From the NCBI RefSeq assembly GCF_035083965.1, contig NC_089727.1, forward strand, positions 4,345,501 through 4,409,500: DNA of 64,000 bases, in the 5' to 3' direction. The notes beneath the pieces were generated by a model. That model did not search any database and was not told the DNA's origin. It saw nothing but the letters and a program-made list of their open reading frames with translations. The DNA comes from Branchiostoma lanceolatum. Its lineage: Eukaryota > Chordata > Leptocardii > Amphioxiformes > Branchiostomatidae. Of this stretch, positions 42,701 through 55,024 are shown one piece after another; the stretch's first letter is position 1; every line of letters starts with the position of its first letter. Position numbers and translations under genes: made by a program.

Positions 42701-45700
42701 ATTTCCTCCTACACCCCTTGTGGTTTGCTGAAACAAACCAGTTATGTAAACGGTCCCTACAGCAAGACTGCCTTGTACCTCCCCAACCTGAAATACAATC
42801 TGCATCATTCTGGGAAGATGTAATTCACCCATTTTGTGATTTTCTCACCTGACTTTAGTTCCATTCCCAATATCCCGCATGGTATGGGGCCTCTTATAGA
42901 ATCAAGTCTAGATCAAGTTTGGGATAAAGCCACTGTGATGAATGAATGAATGAACTTTATTGCTCGACAGTTGTACATGGTACAATGTATGGCAACAATG
43001 ACAAGACAATCAATACAATGAGTACTTAACTATTCTATTCTGAAAACTATAACTACAAAGTACAAGAGCATGGGCGTAAATGGCATACTGATATAGTATT
43101 AAAATCCCTATTTACGTACGCACTTTTTAAACTTTTCAAGTTGCAAGCAGGTGCTCCAGGCTGACGCCAAAGTCGGGGTGCGTATGTTAGGAGGGGTTCT
43201 TCCTCGGAAAAATCGCATATCAGCATGAGAGTACGGTACATCTTCATGCAAATGAAGTGTGGAATGCTACCACACAATCAATCAGTAATAAAGAATAAAT
43301 AATACATATATTTAAATTGTTTGATATTTTCTACCCAGAAATATTTTCTCACTAACCCTTTAAGTCGGTAAACATCATCGGAAGGATGATCATTCATGTC
43401 AACCTCTTAACTATCCACCGAAATGCTGGAGAGGGGGTGCGTACGTTAGGAGGGTTTTTCCCCTGAACGTTTCAACTCACTGAGTCAGGCCCGCAATCAT
43501 CCCCAAATCAGGGGTGCGTACGTTAGGAGGGGTGCGTACGTAAATAGGATTATTACCTTTCTGTCTGTTACAATACGTGCTCTCTTTTGTAAAGCGTTAC
43601 ATAATGTATTGATGAGTTTCCAACTAGGAGAAGGCTACTCAGATTATATAACCCACTGGTACTGGGTAATAACACGTTTAGTATCCAGCTATGGAACCGA
43701 ATGATATGCTGGCTAATTCCCAACTACAATGGCAGATGATGATGATGAAGACTACAGCTCAGACTACAGACGATAAATACTATTTGAGAATGGTCTTCGC
43801 AGCAGAATTTTTCTTAAGGTAACATGATCATTTTGCGAGATATGAAAGACAGATATCAAAGTTAGATTTTGATTGGCAATCAAAATCTCCTTATATAACC
43901 CCTGTGGCACTGGGTATAGACATGCTCTTGTTTCCTTCAGAAACCTCTTTGCCAATTTTGCTCATCAGTTATGTCTAGAGGCAATGATTGAAGAAAAACT
44001 GGGGCATGCAGAATGCAGGAAACCTTTTGAAAGAGCAAAATCCCAAGAAACGGGATCCGCAGAGGGAAAATCTTACACAAAAGACTTTCAACAGTTCAGG
44101 CCACTTCTGATTTTCAAAGAACTTGATATGATATACGAAGAGTTCAGTCAAAGATCATTTCTTTGATGTGGTATTCCCATTACATATATCCCATATCAAC
44201 CCACCTACGTAACAGACCTCAGTGGTAATTATACAAAATCTTTTTAAGACATCTGCCATTCAGAATCTTTCATAACAGCACCCTACATAACACGTGAGCT
44301 CACTACCTGTTATCTAAGCTTGTCTCCCACTACAGCCATAATCACGTTCCTTCTGTGGAAGCTTCTAGAAGAAAAGCAGCTCCTTTACATAACATCCCAT
44401 CCTCGAGGGTACATTTCTCTGACGTGCGCAGGTTTAGTTAAGCACTCTTCACAGCAGTTGTTTGGAGCCATGGTTGTGTAACCTGATGGGGGATCAATGT
44501 CTCATGAAAGGGTATTCAACCCAATTGAAGCACATATATCAACTACTTTGTGAACATAGCAGTCTAACAGGTAAAGTAACTGTTTCTTTTGACACAGCAA
44601 CCCAAAAGAATGGAACAATCTATTGACTCCTACATTGTATAGTTATGTTCTTCCAGCTTTTGAAACTGTAATAATTACCCAAATAGACAATCTTCAATCT
44701 TCTGTGCAGTAATATGTTTTCTGCATTCTAGAAAAATCTTATATTTTCAGACTAAAATTTTCCCTTCATTTAAGTTTTATAGAAGGTTCATGGATTCTTT
44801 CCCAGTATGGAAGACTAATTATCTTGTACCAAGTACAAATCTGAATTGTTAAAATCATATCTCCATGGTCCACTATGGTATGGTGAGAAATCTTTCTTAC
44901 ATCCTTACCACAATATACATACATACCTGTATGACATTTATTCATGTACTGTAAATTCATTAAGTTTGCAGTGGTCTAAGGCCACACCAATTTAATTTCT
45001 TGGTTAACGGATTTTTTTTTTAAATCTTAGCAACAAAAAAATCATGAAAACAGAAGGCTGGGGTGAAAACTTGCACCTGACCCTGTTCACTCCCTGAAAT
45101 TGTGTGCACCAAAGTACAAACTTTCCCATGAGATTCTGTTTTCCTGTTGATTTTCCAATCTAGCATTTTTTTTCTAAATTCCGTTATTAAACCAAGAAAT
45201 TACATGTAGAATGGTGTGGCCTAATGTTCATGACTTTTGTGGTAACCTCTTCACCGCAAACTTAACAAGCTATCTACTTACCAAAAATCATGGCCATTCA
45301 TCATGCCCTTTTTGAGTTATTCCCTTTCAAAGTCTGAAGCAAAACCTGCTCCTGCAGTTCCAAAAAAGCCGCCAGGGGGCCCAAACCTATAGCACTTACT
45401 CTCTGTCCAAAGAGCTATCTACTACTCAAAAATCAGTTCCATAGCATGTCCAGAACACGAGATATCCAAACAGGGAGTTCCGCTGCAGTACCGTGACAAG
45501 CCGCTAGGATACCCAAAATCTAATCATTTCCAGGTCTCATCAAGATCTACCCACCTACCAAATATCAAGACAATCCATCCAGGCCTTCTCCTGTTATTCT
45601 GCTTCTTTACAAACACAAACACACACACATACAAACGCTACCCTCTGCATAACCTTCTTGGCGAAGGTAAAAACACCGCGAAAGTTTATGTTCTGTCATC

Positions 45701-48700
45701 TTCCACCTGCCACCTTGTTTCAACAGCAAACTATAAAAAACACCACAAACACTTTTCCCTACTGCAAATTTAAATCACCGCCAACTTAAATGCATTTACT
45801 GTATGCTTTTAGGAATAAAATTGCCTTCATCCTAATCAGAACATAATTCCTTGCAGATCCCAAGTCGTTCCACTTCTACGTTCAGGTTCGTGCAATGACG
45901 TTATAAAGTCTATCCCTTGATGTTACATAACATGCTCAGGAAACATTATGTAACATCCACTCGGGTCTTCAGCTTTGTATTCAATGCATCTATAAGGACT
46001 ACCATAGGAAAACTTTTGAAAGAAAAAGAGGGCAAGATAGAGGACATGAGTCCAACATATCATACAGATCAATGCATTTAATCTGACCAGGTCAATTCGA
46101 GTTTTTGCCTTTCTCTTCATCAAAAAAGGATTTTCAATGGTTTAAACCCTGGTTTTTACTTGAGGTCTCTCACCGTGGGGTCTAAGCGTAGGTGCTAACT
46201 GTTTAGTCTCCCCTTTAGGACCACCTGGCTATAATTTAATCCTAGCTAAAAGCCTGGTGAACACTATTTAAGTTATAACAGAATTTCTTATGTAACAGGG
46301 TGAAGGATGTGCTTCCCATGGCATACATAATTTAACATTCAATACATTCATCCACTATATACACACACTCACACTCCATTTTATACAGTCCAGCTGGAAA
46401 AAGGAACTGAACTGCATCATTGTAGCTCAAGCAAAAGGTGAACCTTTCACTTACTCTATGTGGCTTATTATTGCTAGAAATCTAACACTTATATACAATA
46501 AGAACCAAATATCAACTCCCCCTACCCCTATTCCCCTCCCTTTATACATGGTACCACTGATGCATGTACAGGATAGGTGATGAAGATACGTATCCAGAGA
46601 CAAAAATATACATAAGACCAGTTATAAATAATGTTTCGTAATCATAACTTTTGGGAAAGGAAATATAAATTACTCATAGTAGGGGCAACATCCTGCCCAC
46701 AAGATGTATACACTCCACAAGTATTACTTAAATCAAGATATAGGACCGACATGACATAAGCAATAACTTATATAAGGGAATGATCAAAGCTTTAGGTAGC
46801 AAAGTGAAACTTGCCTAGGGGCCTTACATAATAATGGTGTTCCAATCACATCCTGCCGTGCCCTGAGCTACAACAGAATGCCACTCCTGGCTTCTTCTTA
46901 CCCACTCAGTTTAACAAGCAGCTGCAGGAGAAAAGATTTTACATTTCTACCTAACAAAATTATGACAGATGATATGGTGCTAATGTGCCCAGCCTTCTAA
47001 TTGAACACTGAAAGAGTGATTTGGTTTCAAATCTGTTCAGACCTAAAAACATTTTCCCATCTAGTAATCCAGCTACTCCTTGTGAGAGTGGTTTCTACAA
47101 TTTATATATGCATTAGCTTAAAAGCTTACTACAAATTTAAGAAACTAAGCTTCAAAATCACAAGTGCTTCTGCTTTTCCTTTTACTGATTACAGCCACAC
47201 ATGTTTCAAGAGTGTTTTGTATGGGCACTGATTCGCCGGATGAATAGTAAGACCTTACATAAAATTCTCCTTGAAATATAGTACAATGTAGGAGGAGTGA
47301 TTGCTCAAAGGGGTAGTTGGCTCATGTTTGTCCGTATCATCTGTCATACTTAAGTGGAGTATGTCTTTTATCATGTTTATCCTTTCAATATCTGCAGTCA
47401 TATACACTACATGTACATTATTTCATGTATACAAAAATAAAACATAGAAATTTCAATGGTAGCAACAATACTGGTCAAGTCATTCTTAAGTGACAATTGT
47501 ATGTCTTCTGTCATGTTTGTCCTTTCAATATCTGCAGTCATATACACTACATGTACACAAAAAATAAAACATTTAAAACGGTTCATGACATTTTGTAGCA
47601 ACAATATTGTGTCTACTTGTTCAGGCTTCGTCACAGGGTGGAAACTAAACTTCAAAAACATTTTATGTTCTTTCCTAGGGCAGACAATTAGTCCTTAAAA
47701 GGCTCTTTTCAAAGAATCGATAGCTGTTTCATTTCACATGAGCGAGCGGTTGTACCTTATGTAAGGTAGAGAGGTGTGATACGTAACAATCACTTATATA
47801 AGGATTAGCGAGAAAAGGTGAACGACCTGACAGACTTCACAACACCTGTGCTTTTAAGCGATGCATGATGTTTATTCCAGGATAATTTCACACCAGCCAG
47901 CTTAGGCAGATACCCTTGAATGTACTTACGTGTGAGCTTACAGGTATATTTTTCTCAAAACCCTCCTTTCTGTGTTGATCTCTCTCTTCCTTTGGTAGTA
48001 ACGACACCTGAAGGCTCTAGGCTAAGAGTAAGTACGGGCTGACTGGTGACATATGGAAAGTTTCATAACTTAAGATGCAGTTTAGCATTTCAAAATATTA
48101 TGTAACGCTCTGCTCTGCCAAACATGGAAAGTTCCAGAAGCTACATGTACCATGAGATGAGAAAATCACTATCATCAAAAGAGAGAAAGTAAAAAAAAAA
48201 CTCTTAACAGTACCAAACAAATTGTGATATGGAAAGTTTCATTAAGTTGCCATGAAGTTTGGTGTCAGAGGAAAAGAAAAGAAACTAGAGTTCCACGACC
48301 TCATACCTTCGCCAAATGATTTTAACCTTTTTGACTAACGTATCAGGAGTGTTTCTCATCAATTATAAATCATACCAGTTGATCTTCCTCACCCAAAAAA
48401 CAAAAGCATGAGCTTAACAAAGAAGGTCATGCTAACAAAGTAACATTTATCATGAATTATGCAAATGAGGTCCTTATTAGCATAATTTGATTCAACGATG
48501 TTCACATTCACATAACTTCCAAATGACACAAGTATGAAATTGCCATCATTTACCTGTTTGGAATTATAGTAGTTTCTCATTAAGTATGCAAATTAGGCCT
48601 ACATATCCATATTTTTTATCAATCAAAATTCCTCAGTAGCAAATGTCAGATATTTCAATAGTCATGTCATGGAACACAGCGGGGTTTTAAAATTGTCTCA

Positions 48701-51700
48701 TTAATTATGCAAATTAGAATCTGATTTGCCTAATTATCGTCCAATCATACAAAGCATCACGTAAGCTATCTACATACCCAAAATCATTAACATCCATCAA
48801 GCCCATCTTGAGTTATAGTATTTTCTCATTAATTATGCAAATGAGGTCTTCATTTGCATAATTGATATCTATTAATATTTCTCTCTTCTTCAATTACATA
48901 TGTCACATGTTTGAGAATCCTATCGTGGAATTTGGCGGATGGAGAAACTTTCCGCATTAATTATGCGAATTAGATGCTGATTTGCATAATAACTATCTAA
49001 TCATGTACATCATCACTCAAGCTATCTACTTACCAAAAATCATAACCATCCATCAAGCCCTTCTTGAGTTATTCCCTTTCAAAGTCTGAACCAAAACCTG
49101 CTCCTGCAGTTCCAAAGAAGCCGCTAGGGGGCCAAAACCTATACCAATTACTCTCTGTCCAAAGAGCTTTCTACCACTCAAAAATCAGTTCCATAGCTTG
49201 TCCAGAACACGAGATATCGAAACAGGAAGTTCCGCTGCAGTACCGTAACAAGCCGCTAGGGGACCCAAAATCTAATCATTTCCTAGTCTCATCAAGACCT
49301 ACCCACCTACCAAATATGAAGACAATCCACCCAAGCCTTCTCGAGTTATGCTGTACGTTACAAACATACACACATACAAACGCTACCCTCTGCATAACCT
49401 TCTCGGTGAAGGTAATTATTATGTAATGCTGCTTTCTAGCGCCAAACAGCTTTACAGTGAGGAAAACCAATACAGGTGCTTACTAGCAGTCTGGCCCATT
49501 ACATAGGGACTGGCTATGTAGTAGGGTCAACACAGGTTATCTGAAGACTGTAGGTCCAATTAAAACAGGTTAAACCTGACTCCTAACCCTTCTATTTACA
49601 TGGAGCAAGGACATCTTGGTCATTTGTCAAAATACAAAGACTAAAGGACATTGTACATTATTGTCTATTTACTTTATAGGGGTTTTGTGCAGATTATGGT
49701 GTATACGTTATTTATTGACTGTTTATTTGACTTATGTGCCATACAGTTTGTTTTTCTGTTGTTTTCTGTTGGTTATATGAAAAATCAATAAAAAAATTTT
49801 AAAAAAAAAGACCAAATGACCTCCCCAAGAAATCTCTGCGGTGATGAAGACCAATTTCACATCAAATAATTCTGAATGAGCTCATTCAAGTTATTGATAA
49901 GTAAATCAACATGTTTTCGCAAAGACTTGACCAGGGGTGCCAAAGAATACATACGAATTTTACGGAATACATACGAATTTTACGGAATACATACGATCCA
50001 TTACTAGAAACATACGATCCGTACGGAATACATACGATCCTTTAGGCAGAAACATACGATCCGTACGGAATACATACGATCCATTACGCGGAATACATAC
50101 GATCCTTACGGAAGACATACGATCCTTATTAATTTGGAGAAATGTGTCTGGATCACGTGACACCGGCGGCAAATTCAAGATGGCTGACTCGGGATAACCA
50201 GTTCTTCGTACAATATCTTGGCTTTTAGAGCTTAATGATGGCGTATCCCATCCGGCTAAACTCTATAAAATCTCAAGCTGCACTAAATGAAGACTGTTTT
50301 AGGCTTAGACCAACTAGGAGGACCAGACAAAGCTAGATTCGGTGCTAGCGCGATGGCCAGCAAATTAGTAAGGATCGTATGTATTCCGCATAATGGATTG
50401 TATGTATTTCGTACGGATCGTATGTTTCTGCGTAATGGATCGTATGTATTCCGTACGGGTCGTATGTTTCTAGTAATGGATCGTATGTATTCCGTAAAAT
50501 TCGTATGTATTCCGTAAAATTCGTATGTATTCTTTGGCACCCCTGTTGACATGACAAACATTGTAATAACATGTACTACATGTCTTCAACGCTTCAGATG
50601 TATGCTGTAAGTGAAACAAATTTTACTGTAGTCAAAACTGCCCAAGAAGACCACTCAGGGGACTGATAAAATCTGGTCTATGTGGACAGATGGACACTGT
50701 AGACAGGATTCTTAATGCTTGTGTCAATTGGAAACATTATCTGAGGGACCAACAAAAAGTGGTCACTTCTACCAGCAGAATCTGTAATCTGTTCTGACAA
50801 TCTGGCTGATAAAGTTACCCACAGTGAGATTGAGTCATTCAGGTTTGGTCATGGGAAAAATGTGCTTCTCGGTTTTGCATCAACAGGCCTCAAAATACCC
50901 ATTTGCAGCACTACATTCATAAAACAAAATTGGAGATAGCAGAAAAAATTTTAGAGGCTAAAAATGTTCAGGCTTGCTATACAGATAAGGGCACACCAAT
51001 TTATTTTCTTGGTTAACGGATTAAAAAAAAAATTTAAAAAAAATGCTACATTAGAAAAACAACATGAAAACAGAATCTCAGAGGAATGTTTTTAATTTGG
51101 TAAACACAGTTTCAGGGAGTGAGCAAGTTTTCACCCCGGCCTTCTGTTTTCATGATTTTTTGTGCGCTAAAAATAAAAATTTGTTAACCAAGAAATTAAA
51201 TTGGTGTGGCCTAACAGAAAAAGTATGTCAAGCTATGATTGACTTTTAACTCTATCTGATGAAGACTGACCTCAAACGTTTGTATTCTTCCGTCACTCAA
51301 AGTCATCTCCATCAGAATGGTTGGTTCTAACACTCGGTTCAGGGCACTGTAAAAAGTGAAGACGAAAACACAAATATATCATGTCACTTTACATTTTTTT
51401 AAATGGCTCTTCAATAAATAAAAACTTAGAAATTATAGACATGCAAACTAATGAAATGATAGAAGTATGAAAAAGGTTCAGAAAAAATATGTCGTGTTGA
51501 TGTTTCATTTAGAAAAGCAAACTGAAATGATAGATCAATCTGTAAATGGGACAGAACAAAACACAATGTCATGTTAGATGTTTGAAAAATGTCTTTTTTA
51601 AATAAAGATTCACAAATATGTGACATTGTCAACAAGGTGCAGTGTCATGTCACATCTGTGAAAAATGGAATTCTTCCATAAAAGTTTATTCAACCGTCTC

Positions 51701-54700
51701 CCTGCTGCCTAACTCTGTAACCAATGGAGAATTGGGTGCCAAACTGCTACTTCAGTCCACTCAAAATTAAAATCCATAGACATGCAAACTGATAAAATGA
51801 TAAAAACGCGGAAGAGGTGAAGAACAAAAACCAATGTTACATTTTCTTCCATAAAAATCACTAAAATACATGCAAACGGATAAAATGACAGAAATATGGC
51901 AAAACAATGGTAGAATACTTATGCAACAGATATGTTATGAAACAGCGCATAGTGCGCATGTACTAGTATGCACGTACACATACATTATTATTCATGAGTG
52001 TTATTCAACTCACATGTTTATTCCACGACGGGGAAATTGTCATGTTACATGTACATCATGAATGTTAAGTTCAATACCCCAAGGAATATGAATATCAAGA
52101 CAATCAGACTTTATGTAAGTTACCTTAGTTGAATATTCACATTGTCAATCATCATTTATGTAAGTAACCAGTTTTACCTTGAATATTCACGTCGTTATCA
52201 CTTATGAAAGGGGCACTGAAGAAACGTGTTTGTTTATGCAGTACATGAATGTACATGTACAGTGAGGTGGGGCATTGGCCTGAATAATCCAAGAACTCTG
52301 TTACCTCGTTTATCGGGAGTGACAGAACCGCAAATATATATATACATATATACATGTAACAGCAAATTGCTGCTCCCTATCCACATTTCTCTCTGAAAAC
52401 AGAAAATAGCCTAGAGCCAAAAGACCTACTTGTCATGAAGGCATGTACAGTTTTTGAGGAGAAAAAAAAATGGGTGCATTTCTTTCTGCTTTAAAGGGGC
52501 ATATTGTGACATGAACATAAAACAAAATTCTTTGTTTTTGATTATTTTTCATCATTAGTTGAATCTACCTTATTACACTGCACAGCAATATTCATCACGT
52601 AAGGATGCGACGTTGTAGTGTCGTGCGAACGTCTTGAAAAAATTATATACGCAATCCCCGCCGCCGCTTGAAATGGCCGCCATCTTGTCCAACATTCCGA
52701 CAAACCAACGAACACGCGATCGAACGCCCGACGTTCTGAAGTTTGTTAACTTGTGGTGATTTTCATGTGACGCTCGAACTCCGACCATAACGGTCGATTC
52801 TGATTTTTCATAGCGTTCTACACTGGCTTATTTGCATATCAACTTGCGGGACGCAAGTTAATATGTAAATGGACCAGATTTTACACGTTTTGCGTTTTTT
52901 GTTGTTGATTCATGCTGGAAATGTGACAAAATGACGGGAATATGTTGGAATTAAGTAACAGATAAGTCACAAATGTGAATCTAAGTGTAGATCTTTCAAA
53001 TTCTTACTATTTGTAGTTTTTGCCCACCAGATTCTACAATATGCCCCTTTAAGATTCAGGGCTTACCTGGTTGATATGCCGACATCTACTCTCCACCTGA
53101 AGTTCTGCAAGGTTGGAAGTCGGCTTCTACAGTCCAGTGCTGAGGCATCCAGGTTGGTCCTCCTGCAATACCAATACAGATCACTAGATGCCAGGCATGT
53201 CCAGCTTTACTGTAAAGGTTGCATGACACGGACTTGCGCAATTGCCTTCATATCAAGACAAAAAAATTTTAAAAATTGAAACGACCAAACATATTATAAC
53301 ATCATGTATAGATGAGGAAATTTTACTTACTTTCCTCCAAAAACAGCACTGGCAAGGTCCACAATAAACTCTTCTGGAATGCTGCAAGAAAAGTCAAGAG
53401 CAAGACAACTTACCAGCTGCAGCCATATTCTTATTTCATTATGATTAGAGAAATGCCATCACAAATGTGCATGAACATACAGTAATTCTAAGACACTGCA
53501 TTACATGTTTATCTGAGTTGGTGGCAGCTTAGTTGGTATGGAAAGGATTAAAGGAATAGCTGACAAACAATTTTCATTTCCCCTTTTCTAGGAGTGGCTC
53601 TTATTTTGAACTTACTTGAGTTCCTTGAGATCATCCTTGAAGAGCTGAAAAATGAAATGATAAGAATAAGTACATTGCATCTCATTCACATGACAATACA
53701 TGTATCAGTGAGGCGGTTAAGTTCTTTTCTTTCTTTCTTTGGCAGTCGAGTCTCGGAAGACTATCTGAGCGCCTCTGGAGTTCTCTTGTGACTTCTGATG
53801 TGGCAGTTAAGTAGTGCAGATAATATCAATGTAGTCAGCATAAAAATTGATTTGATTTATTAGATTGTATATTGTGTATAAAAACATATATACAGCCAGG
53901 GCTGACCAACTAGCCGACGGTTATTACAAAGCTAAGGGCCGGGCTAGCCCTCGTAACTGTACGAAAAACAATACAAGTGCAATGATTACAAGGCTGAGGC
54001 ACATATAAAGGCCTTTACAAAGCACATGACTTAGGTAACAAGTTCAGTTTTTACTTACTAGGTTATACAGATTATATAAAGCAATGAGTTATATTTGATG
54101 TATATATAATATAACATCATATATATATATATTATATAACATCAAGGAGGACCTCCACCACCTCAACCTACACAATGTAAATCCACAGGACAGAGGCACC
54201 TGGCGAGCGGCCACCAAGCTCCCCCATCAGCATGCAAGCACGTCAAACCCCCAGAAGACGATAAACCGGATAGTGAGTGAGTGAGTGAGTGTGGAGACGG
54301 CCTAAATTGATATAAATGAAATCTGATAGCTTTATTACCTCAGGTTTGAGGGAGGTTTGGGGTAACCTCAATGCCAACCTCAAGGTGCTGAGCAGCCCTG
54401 AATAAATTATGTTAATGAGGTCCTCTGTCATCCCATTGGTCTGTAGGTCGGTGAAGCTCTTGGAGTCCACATCGGCCCCTTCAAGGGCAGTAACTGCAAC
54501 TGTGGAGACAAAACATGCAGATGTATATTTAAGATAATGATAAAGAAAAGTATATTGGAGTTCAAAGTTACGCTCAAGGTCCGCCTTGATAACGCCAGCC
54601 CGCCTGGCGCTGCTCTCGTCCGCCAGTTGAAGACTTGTCCCTCTAACTGAGGGGGGAAATACGTGCCTTTCCCAAGGGAATCATATTATTTGGCGATCAT

Positions 54701-55024
54701 TAATCCCTTGGCAGAATGTCATATGACAAAGGTCATGGTTTTGTATCATCTATGTAGTGTAGTTAAACAACCCATATTCTTCTTCTCCTTAAACCACCCA
54801 TCACTTCATATTTAACGTTACATCTACTAACGTTATATATATCTAGGGTATCCAGGTTTTACCTCACCTGTAAGGAGACTTCGGAACGTCTTCTTGTCCA
54901 ACTTCTTGAGCTCCTTGACCATGATCTTGACCTCAGGAGGAACCCGTGTGCCGTAGAACGGTGTCCTGTCTGCACGAGTCGAGCTCCCGCCTGCTTTACT
55001 CGACTGGACTTGGATAATAGACAT
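39768..55024 (-). CDS. COMMD5: COMM domain-containing protein 5, 223 aa
   Basis: Seven in-phase exons on the minus strand: 54868-55024 (ATG at 55024), 54339-54499, 53616-53644 (only 29 nt), 53331-53381, 53067-53162, 51271-51346 and 39768-39869 (TAG). The 223 residues match vertebrate COMMD5 in length (224) and along the whole chain: VPPEVKIMVKELKKLDKKTF near the start, LRLPQTSLKPE, IPEEFIVDLASAVFG, then the COMM domain (about 152-220) with FRWRVDVGISTS, LEPTILMEMTLSDG and FHELRYNVAHVLREME. COMMD5 is a subunit of the ten-protein Commander ring that acts with CCC/Retriever in endosomal recycling and influences cullin ligases and NF-kB. A six-base in-frame acceptor choice exists at exon 2 (two CAGs). 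The last intron is 11.4 kb. Exon 1 lies 486 bp from the divergent VMA21 start. Confidence 0.93.
39854..40470 (-). repeat. 94-bp tandem array multiplying the COMMD5 last-exon acceptor
   Basis: The unit, read on the minus strand, holds a pyrimidine/GT tract, TTTCAG and the first codons of the last exon (GTGCCTGTGTCTAAG, VPVSK). Copies start at 39854, 39948, 40042 and 40136, exactly 94 bp apart. A fifth, partial copy lies at 40411 beyond a Harbinger-like MITE. The downstream-most copy is the true exon border. Each of the others is a potential decoy acceptor; because 94 is not a multiple of three, using one changes the frame. Confidence 0.85.
40178..40410. mobile_element. Harbinger-like MITE inside the 94-bp array
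   Basis: A 233-bp copy with GGCCACACC ends and TTA duplications (40175-40177 and 40411-40413). It splits the tandem array, so it inserted after the array formed. Confidence 0.85.
40703..40931. mobile_element. Harbinger-like MITE
   Basis: A 229-bp copy in opposite internal orientation to its neighbour at 40178, flanked by TAA. The left end has two substitutions (GCCCACACCATTTTAATTTG), the right end is intact. Confidence 0.8.
42440..42660. mobile_element. Foldback repeat with ACTGTAAATGCA ends
   Basis: Inverted ends ACTGTAAATGC and GCATTTACAGT, with inner arms around GTGGTTTAAATTCGCGG and CGCGAACATAAAACCAC. Degenerate relatives are visible at about 30360-30600 and 45660-45800, which share CACCACAAAC and AAATGCAT(T/G)TAC. 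The class is unknown; the TA at the left flank is suggestive only. Confidence 0.55.
42940..43045. repeat. Retroposon-end-like dispersed repeat
   Basis: The stretch GAATGAATGAATGAACTTTATTGC followed by CGACAGTTGTACATGGTACA matches copies at 18365 and 29870. In reverse it ends with GCAATAAAGTTC and a (ATTC)n tail, which resembles the 3' end of a LINE or SINE. A shorter relative of the tail is at 4540-4565. Confidence 0.5.
43103..43552. mobile_element. 450-bp element with TATTTACGTACGCAC ends and internal subrepeats
   Basis: Near-inverted ends (AATCCCTATTTACGTACGCAC and GTGCGTACGTAAATAGGAT) enclose several copies of a 20-bp motif, GTGCGTACGTTAGGAGGGGT, at about 43178, 43436, 43513 and 43533. 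The last copy merges into the right end. No coding capacity is seen and target duplications are unclear. Confidence 0.6.
44980..45221. mobile_element. Harbinger-like MITE
   Basis: A 242-bp copy with GGCCACACCAATTTAATTTC at the left, flanked by TAA on both sides. The right end carries a small insertion (ACATGTAGA) in the TIR. Confidence 0.8.
45260..45670 (+). mobile_element. ~400-bp dispersed repeat ending CATAACCTTCTTGGCGAAGGTA
   Basis: This sequence is about 90% alike to 49018-49415, from AAGCTATCTACTTACCAAAA through CCGCTGCAGTACCGT to the end CGCTACCCTCTGCATAACCT. A third copy is inverted at 15270-15775. The ORFs in the two forward copies differ and carry no domain I recognise. Confidence 0.7.
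46100..47360. other. COMMD5 intron, central stretch
   Basis: About 1.2 kb of AT-rich intronic DNA. I see no conserved exon, RNA gene or clear inverted-repeat element. Confidence 0.4.
47367..47640. repeat. 133-bp-offset tandem duplication
   Basis: Two consecutive copies of a unit starting TATGTCTT(T/C)T(A/G)TCATGTTT, containing CCTTTCAATATCTGCAGTCA and TACACTACATGTACA, then AAAATAAAACAT and a GTAGCAACAATA block. The copies are over 85% alike. It is non-coding and lies in the COMMD5 intron. Confidence 0.75.
48290..49420 (+). mobile_element. 1.1-kb dispersed element with CATTAATTATGCAAAT subrepeats
   Basis: It begins near ACTAGAGTTCCACGACCTCA followed by TACCTTCGCC and ends with AACCTTCTCGGTGAAGGTAA, so the two ends carry an inverted CCTTCGCC/GGTGAAGG motif. 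Inside, TCATTAATTATGCAAAT(T/G) recurs five times at intervals of 110-140 bp. Its last 400 bp are the repeat seen at 45260-45670. No protein domain is encoded. Confidence 0.55.
49932..50545. mobile_element. 614-bp CAGGGGTG-ended element built of short subrepeats, TTGAC target duplication
   Basis: Ends CAGGGGTGCCAAAGAATACA and the exact complement are flanked by TTGAC on both sides (49927-49931 and 50546-50550). Each end is a roughly 190-bp inverted array of a 20-bp motif, GGAATACATACGATCCNTNA and variants, on either side of a 240-bp unique core. The CAGGGGTG end is hAT-like; the duplication I see is 5 bp, not 8. The ORFs through the arms are repeat artefacts. Confidence 0.85.
50989..51211. mobile_element. 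Harbinger-like MITE close to COMMD5 exon 6
   Basis: A 223-bp copy with TAA on both sides. Its right end lies 60 bp from the donor of the exon at 51271-51346. The internal block is related to, but shorter than, that of the copy at 40703. Confidence 0.8.
51360..53060 (-). other. COMMD5 intron 5
   Basis: A 1.7-kb intron. The block around ATAGACATGCAAACTNATNAAATGATAGAA recurs at about 51433, 51776 and 51865, an internal repeat. No other gene is recognised. Confidence 0.45.
53850..54330 (-). repeat. COMMD5 intron repeat related to 16080-16165
   Basis: The string CAGCCAGGGCTGACCAACTAGCC followed by TATTACAAAG(C)TAA-like sequence matches CAGTCAGGGCTACCCAACTAG at 16113. A short (AT)n hairpin at 54098-54140 and a (GTGA)n tract at 54280 follow. 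Confidence 0.45.

Noticed and set aside
43873..44166. 97-codon plus-strand ORF in the COMMD5 intron
   Set aside because: No recognisable domain, no splice or promoter context, and the intron is repeat-derived; chance is more likely.
49740..49815. AATAAA followed by A-rich run as the 3' end of an unannotated gene
   Set aside because: No conserved coding sequence lies upstream; a retroposon tail in the COMMD5 intron is the simpler reading.
49940..50130. CRISPR-like array of short repeats
   Set aside because: This is a eukaryotic genome; the spacers are not unique, and the array is mirrored as an inverted copy within a transposon with target duplications.
49937..50561. ORFs with repeated YGIHT / RNTYD-like peptides on both strands
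   Set aside because: They are translations of the short subrepeats in the transposon arms at 49932-50545.
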